A stretch of 64,000 bases of DNA from Chitinophaga ginsengisoli (GCF_003014595.1 NZ_PYGK01000016.1:168713-232712); one strand, 5' to 3'. Counted from the first letter of the stretch, positions 1 through 9,732 are shown. Notes: generated by a model from the sequence alone, not told the origin. Numbers and translations are program-made.

Positions 1-1326
1 TATGAAATCAACCCAGCGCTGATGCATCAGCACTGCCAGTGGTATATTGTGCGGCGTACTATGACCTGCTTCATACCAGACGTATTGTAACTCTTCCCCA
101 TGAGTAGCCGGAGCGCCTTTGTTAGGCTGTTCGAATGAATACATCCAGGTCTTACAACCGCCTGCAGCCAGCGCTTTCGCCAGGCGATAGGTATGCAATT
201 GGTACATGTATCGGCTTAGTGTGACAATGGCAGCTGTGTCAGGGGGCAGGTTGTGGATCTTCTGCCATGCTTTATAACTGTATTTATAATTATCTCCGAA
301 CCAGTCGCTCAATACCGTTGAATCCGGCGTATATAAACGTTTATCGAGATTCATGAACAGCAGGGCTTCTGCTTTGTTGGTGCCCAGCAGTACACGGATA
401 TTTTTATCCGGATGATTCCTGACATAGCGTAAAGCATCTTCTTTGATCAGGATGCCATCCTGCGCAGGACCGAAATAGTTGGTGCCTTTAGCGCCTCCCA
501 ATACCTTATCCTGTGCTGTTATGAGGGTGGCCGTTGGCAGTTGCAGGAGCTCCGCAGGACTTGAAATGCCCAGCGTATCCATCAGTCGTTTACGGATGGC
601 CTTTGCCGTGAGGGTGTCGCGGATACAATTTACAGCGCCGCTTTCCAGGATTAGCTGCCTGAAATATCCTTTGGCCGCGGGCGTTACCAGTAATGAAGAG
701 ATCAGTTTCGCGCCAGCTGATTCTCCGATCAGTGTTACACGGGAAGGATCTCCACCGAAGGCTTTGATGTTCTCTCTGATCCATTTCATCGCCATAATAC
801 AATCCAGTAAGGCATTGTTTCCTGCTGTCTCATAACCCGGCACATCATTCAGGTATAAGAAGCCAAATACGCCAAGGCGGTAATTGATCGTGATGGTGAT
901 GATACTATCGTTATGAGAAAAGGAATGGCCGTTCTGTCCGATACCACTACCGCCGGTCATTCCTCCACCATGTACCCATACCAGGATGGGCAGGCCTTTT
1001 GCAGGCTTCAGGGAAGGCGTATATATGTTAAGCTGCAGGCAATTTTCATCACCTTTTACTGTCTTCGTATCGCCTGCATATTGTGCTGCCACAGGCCCAA
1101 ATTGAATGCAGGGAAGCGTATCTTTCCAGGGATGTACCGGCTGCGGTGCTTTAAAGCGAAGGGCGCCGGTGGGAGGAGCCGCATAGGGCACTCCTTTGAA
1201 AACATAAATGCCTTTCTCTACTATACCCTGGACGTACCCACGTGGTGTTTTGACAACAGGACCTTCCTGTCCGGATGCTTGAGTGTATGGTAACAATAGA
1301 AGGCAGGCAATAGCGAACGAGCGCAT
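1..1326 (-). CDS. Carboxylesterase type B, secreted (3' end cut by window edge)
   Basis: Reading the minus strand from ATG at 1326 gives 442 open codons with no stop before the window edge, so the C-terminus is missing. The N-terminus is a signal peptide (hydrophobic AIACLLLL stretch ending near QASG). The start of the mature part has the carboxylesterase-B signature (GxxxFKGVPYA, residues about 35-50), an oxyanion-hole segment WVHGGG, and the nucleophile elbow GESAGA with the catalytic serine. The family hydrolyses carboxylic esters; here the substrate is unknown, but the gene diverges from a glycan locus, so removal of acyl or feruloyl groups is a reasonable guess. An in-frame ATG at 1353 and another at 1392 would lengthen the N-terminus; 1326 gives the cleanest signal peptide. 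Confidence 0.9.
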   Translation of the reverse strand, partial: MRSFAIACLLLLPYTQASGQEGPVVKTPRGYVQGIVEKGIYVFKGVPYAAPPTGALRFKAPQPVHPWKDTLPCIQFGPVAAQYAGDTKTVKGDENCLQLNIYTPSLKPAKGLPILVWVHGGGMTGGSGIGQNGHSFSHNDSIITITINYRLGVFGFLYLNDVPGYETAGNNALLDCIMAMKWIRENIKAFGGDPSRVTLIGESAGAKLISSLLVTPAAKGYFRQLILESGAVNCIRDTLTAKAIRKRLMDTLGISSPAELLQLPTATLITAQDKVLGGAKGTNYFGPAQDGILIKEDALRYVRNHPDKNIRVLLGTNKAEALLFMNLDKRLYTPDSTVLSDWFGDNYKYSYKAWQKIHNLPPDTAAIVTLSRYMYQLHTYRLAKALAAGGCKTWMYSFEQPNKGAPATHGEELQYVWYEAGHSTPHNIPLAVLMHQRWVDFI

Positions 1327-1599
1327 TACACTTATGGCTGAGGAAAAATACATAGTGGAATCGTAATTGAGCCAGCCAAGATAAGCATTCATGCTGACAT
1401 CTTATTCGGACTTTTATCATGCAGTGAGCACTGGAAAGCATCTACTTTTTTTTATCCGCAGTAATAATAAATGTTGTCATTCCTGCGTACTGAATAGAGG
1501 CATGTACGTTGTATGTGTAACACAAACTATTGTGATGCTAAAACCCTAAGGGAAGGTAGTATTGCCGCCGCTTATGTGACGATGATCCTTCCGTAGACC

Positions 1600-1664
1600 C
1601 GCTACTGGCCCCCGGAAAAGGCAGCGGTGATTACGCCGGTCGGAACTTATTGTTATATAAGCAG
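1600..1664. other. Intergenic module shared with the region before the second susC
   Basis: This stretch contains, in order, CCCCGGAAA (about 1610), CAGCGGTGATTACGCCGG (from 1622), CGGAAC (1641-1646) and ATAAGCAG (1657-1664). The same blocks in the same order occur at 13968-14036 before the orphan susC, with almost equal spacing between the first and third blocks (31 and 32 bp). Just upstream a GGAAGG/CCTTCC pair (about 1551-1592) could close a stem. It may be a conserved structured RNA or a protein site; no known riboswitch core was recognised. Confidence 0.35.
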
Positions 1665-1715
1665 TTGCAGATCTTGTGCTCAGCGTCTGAATTATTATAA
1701 AAGCTTTTTAATATT

Positions 1716-1749
1716 TTTGCTGCAATCGATTGCCTTTTTATTACATTTG
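1716..1749 (+). promoter_or_regulatory. Candidate Bacteroidota promoter for PUL 1
   Basis: TACATTTG at 1742-1749 fits the Bacteroidota -7 element TAnnTTTG exactly, and TTTG at 1716-1719 can act as the -33 element with 22 bp between them, slightly long. The start of transcription would be near 1755, leaving a leader of about 290 nt before the susC ATG at 2048. Confidence 0.45.
1722..1733. promoter_or_regulatory. LacI-type operator candidate inside the PUL 1 promoter
   Basis: GCAATCGATTGC is a perfect 12-bp palindrome between the candidate -33 and -7 elements. It resembles the CAATCGGTTG core found at 26361, 28926 and (inverted) 29212 around the lacI gene of this window, so the same regulator could bind it. 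Confidence 0.4.
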
Positions 1750-1872
1750 TATTGACGAACTATATATTCTGTAGAAGAGTTATTCCCTTATGAACCAAAT
1801 CTGAGTCAGAAATTTAAAACATTCCACGCATGACAAATTCACTTAACAAAACCGTTATTAGCAGCTCATAGT

Positions 1873-1888
1873 ATGCAAACGTTTGCAT
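1873..1888. promoter_or_regulatory. Perfect 16-bp palindrome, LacI-family operator-like
   Basis: ATGCAAACGTTTGCAT is a perfect palindrome with the central CG step and AAACGTTT core typical of LacI/GalR-family operators. It lies in the presumed leader of the PUL 1 susC. The half-site differs from the CAATCGG sites elsewhere in the window, so a different LacI-family protein, not encoded here, may use it. Confidence 0.55.
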
Positions 1889-1920
1889 TCCGGGGACGGA
1901 GTGTTGTGATGATGTGCCGG

Positions 1921-2041
1921 TAAAACACGGCATAGGCCTTTTATTGCCTTAAATGCCGGTTGGATACGGTATAAGCTTTCTATCGTTTTAGTCTTTTTGC
2001 CGCTGAAAACCGGCACAAGCCTTTTATTGTCTTTAAATACC
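1921..2041 (+). repeat. Two imperfect direct repeats in the susC leader
   Basis: About 30 bp starting CGGCATAGGCCTTTTATTG (1928-1957) recur as CGGCACAAGCCTTTTATTG (2011-2041), 83 bp apart, with most positions identical and similar A-rich sequence before each. The second copy ends six bases before the chosen susC start codon, so it could affect translation initiation. Confidence 0.6.
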
Positions 2042-2047
2042 AACGTT

Positions 2048-5000
2048 ATGACTAATCATTTACTCCCAACGGGACTGGGGGTACGATGGCTCTATGCCAG
2101 AAGTATTCTGCCTGTTCTCCTCCTTTCAGCAGGATCCATTACAAAAGCTGCAGCAGCCAACTTAACAACGCCTGCGGCTGTCTATTTTCAGGACACTACA
2201 AAGTATCATATTATCAACGGGCGTATTACAGATGTAAACAAACAGCCCTTGCCCGGGGTGAGCGTATCATTGCAGGGAACTTCCTCCGGTACCGTCACCA
2301 ATGAAGCTGGTACCTATAGCTTACGCGTAACTAAAAGTAAAGGAACACTTGTCTTTTCCTCCATGGGATTTCAGAAAAAGGAGATCCCGTTTTCCGGTCA
2401 GGCAAAATTTGATATCATCCTGGAACCGGATCAGAAAGCGTTGGGTGAGGTAGTTGTAGTGGGATACGGCACCCAAAAGAAAGTGAATCTCGTAGGGTCT
2501 GTTTCTGTTGTGAAAATGGATGAGAAGGTTACCAGCAGGGCACTACCCAATACCTCTTCCGCCCTTTCCGGACTGGCGCCCGGGCTGGCGGTGACACAGT
2601 CTTCCGGGATGGCGGGCAACAATGCCGCGAGCCTGATCATCCGTGGACTAGGTACCGTTAATAATGCCAGTCCGCTGGTAGTCGTAGACGGTATGCCTGA
2701 TGTGGACATTAACCGCATCAACATGAATGATATAGAGACCATCTCCATTTTAAAAGATGCTACCTCTGCTTCGGTGTATGGTTCCAGGGCGGCAAACGGC
2801 GTGATCCTGATCACTACTAAATCAGGAAAAGGGCAAAAGAAAACAGCGATCAGTTTCTCCGGTGGTTATGCTGTTGAAGTACCTACCCGTTCATATGAGT
2901 TCATGGCTGATTATGCACGGGCGCTGACCTTACATCAGCGTGCGGCAGCAGTGAACACCCGCCGGGAAGATTACTATTTTAAAGATGGTACCATAGATCA
3001 ATGGATGGCCATGGGCATGGTAGACCCGCTGCGGTTTCCTAATACAGACTGGTGGAACGTCATCATGCGCGACGGGCAGCTCCAGAACTATAATCTCTCT
3101 GCATCAGGAGGAACCGAGAACTCCAACTTCTATATATCCGCAGGTATTATGAATGAAAAAGGATTACAGATCAACAACGACTTTAAGCGTTACAATGTCC
3201 GTTTCAACTATGATAATAAACTGCGTAAAAATATAAATGCCGGTGTGCGTTTCAATGGTAACTGGTCCAAGTATACCTATGCGCTGGCAGATGGTTATAC
3301 AGATGATGACGCCTCTAATACAGCCGGATTTGATCTGCAGTATGCCATTGCCGGTATCTCACCTTATGATCCCCTGACGGGATATTATGGGGGCGTAATG
3401 GCGTACAATGAAGATCCGCAAGCATACAATCCATATACGGTATATCAGAACAATCTGAACCGTCAGAACAGGCAGGAAGCCAGTGCCATGACATATGTAG
3501 ATTGGGAACCGATAAAAGGGCTGGTAGGACGCGTTGACTATACGTTGAACTATTATAACCAGTTCCGCTGGAATGCCAGTATCCCCAATCGTTCCTTTAA
3601 CTTCCAGACAGGCACTTTCGGCAGCCGTGTATATGTTGGCGACAATGCCGGCGTGGGCAACTATACCAATACCGGTTATAAAACAATGCTGAACGGACGC
3701 CTGACCTATCAGCACAGCTTTGGTGCTAATCATGATATCAGCCTGTTGGGCGTATATAGTGAGGAATTCTGGTATGACCGTTACCAGGGCACTTCACGTA
3801 ATGACAGGTTGTATCCTACCTTACATGAAGTGGATGCCGCACTTACGGATATACAGTCTACCGGAGGGAACTCCAGTACCGAAGGCCTTCGCTCCTATAT
3901 CGGTCGTGTGAATTACACCGCTTTCGGCAAATACCTGTTTGAAGCGAATTTCCGTTATGACGGTTCTTCCCGTTTCCTGCCGGGACATCAATATGGCTTT
4001 TTCCCTTCTGCTGCTTTGGGATGGCGCTTTACAGAAGAGGGCTTCATCAATGCTTTCACGCATCGCTTCCTCAGTAATGGTAAACTGCGCCTCTCTTATG
4101 GCGGATTGGGTAATAACAGTGGTGTGGGCCGTTATGAGCAGCAGGGTACACTGGGTGCCAGCAACTACATGATAGACGGTACGATCATGAAAGGTTTTGT
4201 TAACCAGAAGATGGTGAACCCGAACCTGTCCTGGGAATCGACCAAGGTGCTGAATATCGGTCTGGACCTGAGCTTCTTCGACAATCGCCTGACGACGGAA
4301 CTGGATTACTACAACCGTCTGACAACAGGCATGAACCGTCCGTCGGAGATGTCTATTCTGCTTACAGGTGCCTATGATGCACCGCGCAAAAACATCGGTA
4401 ACCTGCGTAACAAAGGTGTCGAGTTGAATCTCGGTTGGTCGGATAAGGTGGGAGAAGTGAAGTACGGATTCAACTTTAATGCTTCCTATAATACTACCAC
4501 GCTTGAGAAGTGGAATGAGTTCCTCGGCAGGGGGTGGGTATTCCTGGATATGCCTTATCATTTCCTGTACACTTATGAGGATGTGGGTATTGCCCAGACA
4601 TGGCAGGATGTGTATAGTCATACGCCACAGGGCGCTTCTCCGGGAGATCTTATCCGTAAGGACCTGAATGGCGACGGACGTATAGACGGTAATGACATGA
4701 AGGCTTATCCTAATGTACAGCGTGACAGGCCTACTACGATGGGAGCCTTGAGCCCTGTTGTTTCCTGGAAGGGCATTCAGCTGTCCTGCCTCATCACAGG
4801 CGCTACCGGTCGTAAGGATTTCTGGATCAATAATTACAACAACATCAACTTCGGTTTACAGCGCTATGCTTCGAGCTGGAATCACTGGAATAATCCGTGG
4901 TCAGTAGAAAACCGTGATGGTGAATGGCCTCGTCTGGGTGGCAGTAACAACAGGGTGGAGACCTCCTTCTGGCTGGACGATCTCAGTTATATCCGCTTCA

Positions 5001-5200
5001 AGAATATTATGCTGTCGTACAGCTTCCCCAAGAAGTTACTGGATAGGATAGGCCTCGCCAGCTTCCGCATTTATGGGGCGACAGAGAATATTGCCACGAT
5101 CACCTCGTTCCGCGGACTTGATCCTGAGCTGACGGGGAACAGGAGTAATGCGTATCCGTTGAACAGATCTTATTCGATGGGTTTAAACATCAGTTTATAA
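2048..5200 (+). CDS. SusC/RagA-family TonB-linked outer-membrane transporter (PUL 1)
   Basis: About 1,050 residues, the usual SusC length. After a signal peptide come a carboxypeptidase-like regulatory domain (GRITDVNKQPLPGVSV), the TonB-box-like segment GEVVVVGYGTQ, and the plug domain (IRGLGTVNNASPLVVVDGMP, ISILKDATSASVYGSRAANG), then the long beta-barrel ending in an aromatic-poor ISL terminus. It would pull oligosaccharides through the outer membrane using TonB energy, in complex with the SusD encoded six bases downstream. The frame is open from ATG at 1997, but ATG at 2048 directly precedes a recognisable signal peptide and follows the leader repeat, so I prefer it. The adjacent lyases suggest a uronate polymer as cargo. 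Confidence 0.95.
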   Translation: MTNHLLPTGLGVRWLYARSILPVLLLSAGSITKAAAANLTTPAAVYFQDTTKYHIINGRITDVNKQPLPGVSVSLQGTSSGTVTNEAGTYSLRVTKSKGTLVFSSMGFQKKEIPFSGQAKFDIILEPDQKALGEVVVVGYGTQKKVNLVGSVSVVKMDEKVTSRALPNTSSALSGLAPGLAVTQSSGMAGNNAASLIIRGLGTVNNASPLVVVDGMPDVDINRINMNDIETISILKDATSASVYGSRAANGVILITTKSGKGQKKTAISFSGGYAVEVPTRSYEFMADYARALTLHQRAAAVNTRREDYYFKDGTIDQWMAMGMVDPLRFPNTDWWNVIMRDGQLQNYNLSASGGTENSNFYISAGIMNEKGLQINNDFKRYNVRFNYDNKLRKNINAGVRFNGNWSKYTYALADGYTDDDASNTAGFDLQYAIAGISPYDPLTGYYGGVMAYNEDPQAYNPYTVYQNNLNRQNRQEASAMTYVDWEPIKGLVGRVDYTLNYYNQFRWNASIPNRSFNFQTGTFGSRVYVGDNAGVGNYTNTGYKTMLNGRLTYQHSFGANHDISLLGVYSEEFWYDRYQGTSRNDRLYPTLHEVDAALTDIQSTGGNSSTEGLRSYIGRVNYTAFGKYLFEANFRYDGSSRFLPGHQYGFFPSAALGWRFTEEGFINAFTHRFLSNGKLRLSYGGLGNNSGVGRYEQQGTLGASNYMIDGTIMKGFVNQKMVNPNLSWESTKVLNIGLDLSFFDNRLTTELDYYNRLTTGMNRPSEMSILLTGAYDAPRKNIGNLRNKGVELNLGWSDKVGEVKYGFNFNASYNTTTLEKWNEFLGRGWVFLDMPYHFLYTYEDVGIAQTWQDVYSHTPQGASPGDLIRKDLNGDGRIDGNDMKAYPNVQRDRPTTMGALSPVVSWKGIQLSCLITGATGRKDFWINNYNNINFGLQRYASSWNHWNNPWSVENRDGEWPRLGGSNNRVETSFWLDDLSYIRFKNIMLSYSFPKKLLDRIGLASFRIYGATENIATITSFRGLDPELTGNRSNAYPLNRSYSMGLNISL

Positions 5201-5205
5201 ATGTC

Positions 5206-7053
5206 ATGATCATGAAACTAACAACTGTTAAAATATATATCGCAGGTATGTTGTGTCTTTGGGCCTTCTTTACCAGCAGCTGTACAAAAGATCTGCTGCA
5301 CAGGGAGCCGACCACAGAGCTGGGTACCGCTTCCTTCTGGAAAACTGAGGCAGATGCCACCTATGCCCTGATGGGCGCTTATGCAGATATCAGACCGCTT
5401 TTTGACCGTGATTACTATTTCGACGGTCAGGGAGAATATATCAGGACCCGTGGCACCAGTACTGCCAGCGGTAACCTGCAAAAGGGCGATGCCTATAATG
5501 GCGGGGACTATAGTCCTTCCGGTTATGGCGACAACTTTGACAAAATGTATGAGCATCTTTATGGCGGTGTACACCGTGCTAATTACGTGATTGAGAACGT
5601 GAGAAAGATGCTGCCATCAGTCAGTGAAACCTCCTTGCCGCAGCTGGAAAGAGTGGTGGCAGAGGCCCGTCTGCTCAGGGCGATGGTCTATTTCCGTTTA
5701 ATCTCTATGTGGGGGGATGTGCCCTATATCGACCACGTGATATACGATAATTCGGAGGTAGCCAATATGACCCGTACACCGCTGGCACAGGTGAAAGATT
5801 CCATCCTTGCGGACCTCACGTATGCTTTTGACAAACTACCGGTGAAAGCACCGGAACTTGGCCGCGCTTCGAAGCCAGCAGCGCTGGCTTTCCGGGGTAA
5901 GGTACAACTGTACTGGGCCTGCTGGAACAAATTCGGCTGGCCGGAGCTGGATACCTTCACACCGGATGAAGGCAAAGGAAACGAGGCGTACAAGGCTGCT
6001 GCCGATGATTTTAATAAAGTGATCAATGACTATGGTCTGACGCTTTTCAGAGGCGGAGAACCGGGTGAATGTGATGTATTGGGGAAGGCAGATAAACTGC
6101 CCAACTACTACTATCTGTTCACATCTGTAGCCAACGGAGATGCAGAAATGATCATGTCCTTTACACATGGCGGTACGGGCACCAACCAGGGAGAAGAACT
6201 GATGCGTGATGTAGCCGGCCGTTCCCATGAAGGTTCCCAATGTTGGGTATCTCCCCGGTATGAGATCGCGGATAGGTATCAATCGACTATTACAGGCGAT
6301 TTTGCGCCTAAACTGATCCCGATGAACCCTACTACTGCCGGCGCAAGAACAGCCCCTAATTCGGCTGTAAATCCCCAAAGCTATGCAAACCGCGATTACA
6401 GGATGAAGTCTTCCATTATGTGGGATTTCGAAGTGAGCGTTGGTATGATCTCACTGAAATCGACCGGCTGGGTACCATTCATCTACAAGACCTGGAATCA
6501 GCCGGTAACTATTGATGGGGTGAAATACACGACCTATAATACGGATGGCTGTAACTCCGGTTATGTGCTGCGTAAGTTCCTTCGTAATACGGCTGGTCTG
6601 GGCCGCAGCGATGGCACCTATAGCTATCCTGTGATGCGCCTGGCGGATGTTTACCTGATGTATGCAGAAGCTACGAATGCCATAAACGGTCCGCAGGCAG
6701 ATGCCATCGCGCTGGTAAACAGGGTGCGTCACCGTGGCAACCTGCCGCCGCTGGCAGGAGATAAAACAGCCAGTAAGGAGGCATTTTTCAGTGCTATTGA
6801 ACAGGAGCGAATTGTGGAACTGTTCGGAGAGGGACAGCGTTCATTTGACATTCGTCGCTGGAGAGCGATCGAGCGGGTATGGAATCCACCTTATGGGAAT
6901 GGTGTATGGCGTATCGATAGCTATGGCGTACAGATGTCCCGCTATTTCCAGAATATGTCTGAGCGGGAATACCAGCAATGCTACATTTTCAGGATACCAC
7001 CGGGAGAGCGTAACAGGAACCCTAACCTGACACAGAATACCCCCTGGCTGTAA
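5206..7053 (+). CDS. SusD/RagB-family surface glycan-binding lipoprotein (PUL 1)
   Basis: 615 residues with a type II signal peptide whose lipobox ends FFTSSC. The N-terminal pattern (LLHREPTTELGTASFWKTE), the alpha-helical TPR-like core (VVAEARLLRAMVYFRLI), and the C-terminal RHRGNLPPL, QERIVELFGEGQRSFDIRRW and PxxERNRNPNLTQN motifs are diagnostic of SusD. It caps the SusC barrel and binds the glycan at the cell surface. It follows susC by six bases in one operon. A second ATG at 5212 is equally possible. Confidence 0.95.
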   Translation: MIMKLTTVKIYIAGMLCLWAFFTSSCTKDLLHREPTTELGTASFWKTEADATYALMGAYADIRPLFDRDYYFDGQGEYIRTRGTSTASGNLQKGDAYNGGDYSPSGYGDNFDKMYEHLYGGVHRANYVIENVRKMLPSVSETSLPQLERVVAEARLLRAMVYFRLISMWGDVPYIDHVIYDNSEVANMTRTPLAQVKDSILADLTYAFDKLPVKAPELGRASKPAALAFRGKVQLYWACWNKFGWPELDTFTPDEGKGNEAYKAAADDFNKVINDYGLTLFRGGEPGECDVLGKADKLPNYYYLFTSVANGDAEMIMSFTHGGTGTNQGEELMRDVAGRSHEGSQCWVSPRYEIADRYQSTITGDFAPKLIPMNPTTAGARTAPNSAVNPQSYANRDYRMKSSIMWDFEVSVGMISLKSTGWVPFIYKTWNQPVTIDGVKYTTYNTDGCNSGYVLRKFLRNTAGLGRSDGTYSYPVMRLADVYLMYAEATNAINGPQADAIALVNRVRHRGNLPPLAGDKTASKEAFFSAIEQERIVELFGEGQRSFDIRRWRAIERVWNPPYGNGVWRIDSYGVQMSRYFQNMSEREYQQCYIFRIPPGERNRNPNLTQNTPWL

Positions 7054-7080
7054 TTCATTCACTTATTAAAAACCGACACG

Positions 7081-7491
7081 ATGAAAAGATATTCCGCTAT
7101 ACTCCTGTTACTGCTCATGACCACTTTGGGCTGGATGGGCTGCAAAAAGGATGATGCCCCTATTGATGAAGATGGTCTGCTGATCACTACCCGTGCAGAA
7201 TGTTATGTCAGCAATTTTGAACTGCTGGGTTCCGATTTCCAGACAGTACGTACCAGGAATGCCGTGATAGATACGGTAGCCTGTACCATCAATGTGACCG
7301 TTTTCTTTGGCACAGACCTGAAGAACCTGTTCCCGCAGTTTACATTGGTAACAGATGCGAAACTGGATCCGAAGATCACTGGTTTTACTGATTTTTCTGA
7401 CCTGGCCAATCCAAGGAGCTATACGGTTATTGCCGGCAACAGGCAGGTGAGAAAGACTTATAAAGTGATCGTTGCTGTGCAGCCAAGGTAG
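7081..7491 (+). CDS. Small PUL-associated surface lipoprotein, unknown function
   Basis: 136 residues with a lipoprotein signal peptide (lipobox LGWMGC, then KKDD as expected for surface export in Bacteroidota). The mature part is one beta-rich domain of about 100 residues ending in VIAGNRQVRKTYKVIV, a pattern I associate with the DUF5018/Ig-like modules found in glycan loci (family assignment from memory, not searched). It sits between susD and a second lipoprotein with short gaps, so a glycan-binding accessory role is likely but inferred. Confidence 0.8.
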   Translation: MKRYSAILLLLLMTTLGWMGCKKDDAPIDEDGLLITTRAECYVSNFELLGSDFQTVRTRNAVIDTVACTINVTVFFGTDLKNLFPQFTLVTDAKLDPKITGFTDFSDLANPRSYTVIAGNRQVRKTYKVIVAVQPR

Positions 7492-7506
7492 TATTGACAT
7501 TTAAAC

Positions 7507-8505
7507 ATGCTTTTTATGAACACTAAATATCTCGGATATACATTATGGTTCTTCTCGCTGTGCCTGTCTATGGTGGCGTGTAAGGACGACAAATACACTG
7601 TTCCGCAGCCTAAAAATCAGCTGCAGAATGACTGTATCAAAAGAACGTTGGGCCCCAATGTGGCTGGATTGAAAATAGAGTTTGCCTATGCAATGGCGCT
7701 GCCTGCTGCAAGAGGTAAGATTGTGTCTGCACAGGTGGAAGCATCTATACCCGGTGATGCAGCGACCTACCTGGAGAACAAGTCTTATTATACAAATGGT
7801 AGTGGTGAGGACGTTGGTATCCCTATCGGTGATCCTTCTGTGAATGAAGGCGCCGTTACAAAGGTTACGTTCACCAAAGACACCAATGCGGTGACGCTCA
7901 GGTATTACTATGTGATACCGCCCACTGCGAAGGGGAAAGAGGTGAAGTTCACTTTCTCTGCGAAGAGCAGTAATGGGGAGACGGTTTCTTATGTGATGGG
8001 GCCATACACTATTTCCAATATGGATATGGTGCTTGACCTGCCGGTGAAGAATGGGGATGCGTGTTATATTTCCATTGCAGATATGGCGGTTTATAATGCT
8101 GCAGACGCTGCGGCGAATGCAGCCAAAATAGATCTTGTGTACCTGTATAGAGCTATTTCCGACGTTTCATTTAATCATGCACTGGTATCTCCGGCGGCAG
8201 ATACCACTTATCTTCCTGGTGTGGTATTGCCTACCGGTGTGAACAGGGATACGAAGATCCGTAAGACCTGGAACCTGAGAGACCGGCATCTCGCACGACT
8301 GCAGTATGGTATTTATATTGACGACCTGGATTTCCAGCAGCTGGATATGAAAGGGTCTCCTGATTATGCCATCAATCTTAAATCAGAAGCAGGCGCCTGG
8401 GTGGAAACAGCAGATGGGAAATACCGCGCCTACATCTATATGAATAAGGTGGATGACGCGAAGAAAAGCGCTACTATCAGTATGAAACGTTATACACTTA
8501 AATAA
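7507..8505 (+). CDS. PUL 1 surface lipoprotein, DUF4466-like
   Basis: 332 residues with lipobox SMVAC followed by KDDK. The mature protein has two beta-rich halves: one rich in Ser/Thr with PTAKGKEVKFTFSAKSSNGE, the other reading like a description of status (LPVKNGDACYISIADMAVY). This arrangement resembles DUF4466 proteins of uronate-polymer loci (recollection, moderate certainty). It lies 15 bp after the previous lipoprotein gene and 12 bp before the lyase gene, in the same operon. The likely role is surface binding of the polymer. ATG at 7516 is the alternative start and gives a tidier signal peptide. Confidence 0.75.
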   Translation: MLFMNTKYLGYTLWFFSLCLSMVACKDDKYTVPQPKNQLQNDCIKRTLGPNVAGLKIEFAYAMALPAARGKIVSAQVEASIPGDAATYLENKSYYTNGSGEDVGIPIGDPSVNEGAVTKVTFTKDTNAVTLRYYYVIPPTAKGKEVKFTFSAKSSNGETVSYVMGPYTISNMDMVLDLPVKNGDACYISIADMAVYNAADAAANAAKIDLVYLYRAISDVSFNHALVSPAADTTYLPGVVLPTGVNRDTKIRKTWNLRDRHLARLQYGIYIDDLDFQQLDMKGSPDYAINLKSEAGAWVETADGKYRAYIYMNKVDDAKKSATISMKRYTLK

Positions 8506-8517
8506 ATTAATGCTTTT

Positions 8518-9732
8518 ATGAAGATGCCTGCATTAGAGGTTTGTATGATGCTGATCCTGGCGCTGTTTGTTTGCATGAATACCCTGATGGCGCAATCGCC
8601 GCCGGAAACTTTCCTGGTCAAGCCAGGGAAGCTGCTGGAAGTGAAACGGAAGATCGCGCGGCAGGAACCCGCCATGCAGCAGGCGCTGACGGAACTGATT
8701 TCCATAGCTGATAAGTCACTGAAGAACGGGCCTTATTCTGTCGTGTATAAGGATAAGGCGCCGCCCAGTGGCGACAAGCATGACTATATGAGTGTGGGGC
8801 CGTACTGGTGGCCTGACACAAGCAAGGCGAACGGACTACCCTATATCCGTAAGGATGGGCAGGTGAATCCGGAACGTTATACGATCAAAGATGATGAGTA
8901 CCAGAATGCCATGTCCCGGGATGTATATTTCCTGGGCCTGGCCTGGTTCTACACTGGTGATGAGCGATATGCTGCTCATGCTACGGAACTATTGCGTACC
9001 TGGTTCCTCGATCCTGCTACGCGGATGAACCCGAATCTGAATTATGCGCAGGCCATTCCCGGTATTACAGATGGCAGGGGGATCGGGTTGATCGATACCC
9101 ATAATGTAACCATGCTGATAGATGGCGTGCAGTTGCTGAAAGGTTCAAAGTCCTTATCTGCCGAGACATACAAAGGCGTCCAAAACTGGTACAGGGAATT
9201 CCTGCAATGGATGCGTACCAGTCCTATTGGCCTGGATGAAGCGGACGAAATGAATAATCATGGCACCTGGTATGACGTACAGCAGGTAATGATAGCGCTG
9301 TTCACTGGTCAGGAGCAACTGGCCAGACAGATGCTGGAAGAGCAGACGAGGAAGCGGATAGACCTGCAGCTGGAAACGGATGGTCGCCAGCCAAAAGAAC
9401 TGGCCAGAACGCTTTCGTGGAACTATTCCCTGTTTAATCTACGGGCGTTTTTTGAACTGGCTTTACTGGCGGAAAATGTGAATGTTGATCTGTGGAACTA
9501 TGAAAGTCCCGGTAAGAAAAGTTTGAAGAAAGCATATACCTGGTTGCTACCTTATGCCACAGGAAAGAAAGACTGGGATTATCAGCAGATCAAACCGAAA
9601 CACGATGAGGAATTCCTGGAGCTGTCGGAGGTAGCCGCAAAGAAATATACAGACATTGATCTGGCGGCACTCCGGAAACAGCACGGGGAACTCCGGAATA
9701 ATTTATTGCTACTCACCGACTGGGCATATTAA
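8518..9732 (+). CDS. Alginate_lyase-superfamily polysaccharide lyase, PL38/PL5-like
   Basis: 404 residues with a signal peptide (LILALFVCMNTLMAQ). The alpha/alpha-barrel motifs of the alginate-lyase superfamily are present: the region VGPYWWPD (about residues 97-104), GRGIGLIDTHN, MNNHGTWYDVQ with the conserved Asn-His pair, and LSWNYSLFNL. Enzymes of this group cleave alginate or glucuronan by beta-elimination; a PL38 assignment fits the PYWWPD and NNHGTWYD pattern but was not tested. It would act in the periplasm or at the surface upstream of the heparinase-type lyase encoded 12 bp further on. Confidence 0.85.
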   Translation: MKMPALEVCMMLILALFVCMNTLMAQSPPETFLVKPGKLLEVKRKIARQEPAMQQALTELISIADKSLKNGPYSVVYKDKAPPSGDKHDYMSVGPYWWPDTSKANGLPYIRKDGQVNPERYTIKDDEYQNAMSRDVYFLGLAWFYTGDERYAAHATELLRTWFLDPATRMNPNLNYAQAIPGITDGRGIGLIDTHNVTMLIDGVQLLKGSKSLSAETYKGVQNWYREFLQWMRTSPIGLDEADEMNNHGTWYDVQQVMIALFTGQEQLARQMLEEQTRKRIDLQLETDGRQPKELARTLSWNYSLFNLRAFFELALLAENVNVDLWNYESPGKKSLKKAYTWLLPYATGKKDWDYQQIKPKHDEEFLELSEVAAKKYTDIDLAALRKQHGELRNNLLLLTDWAY

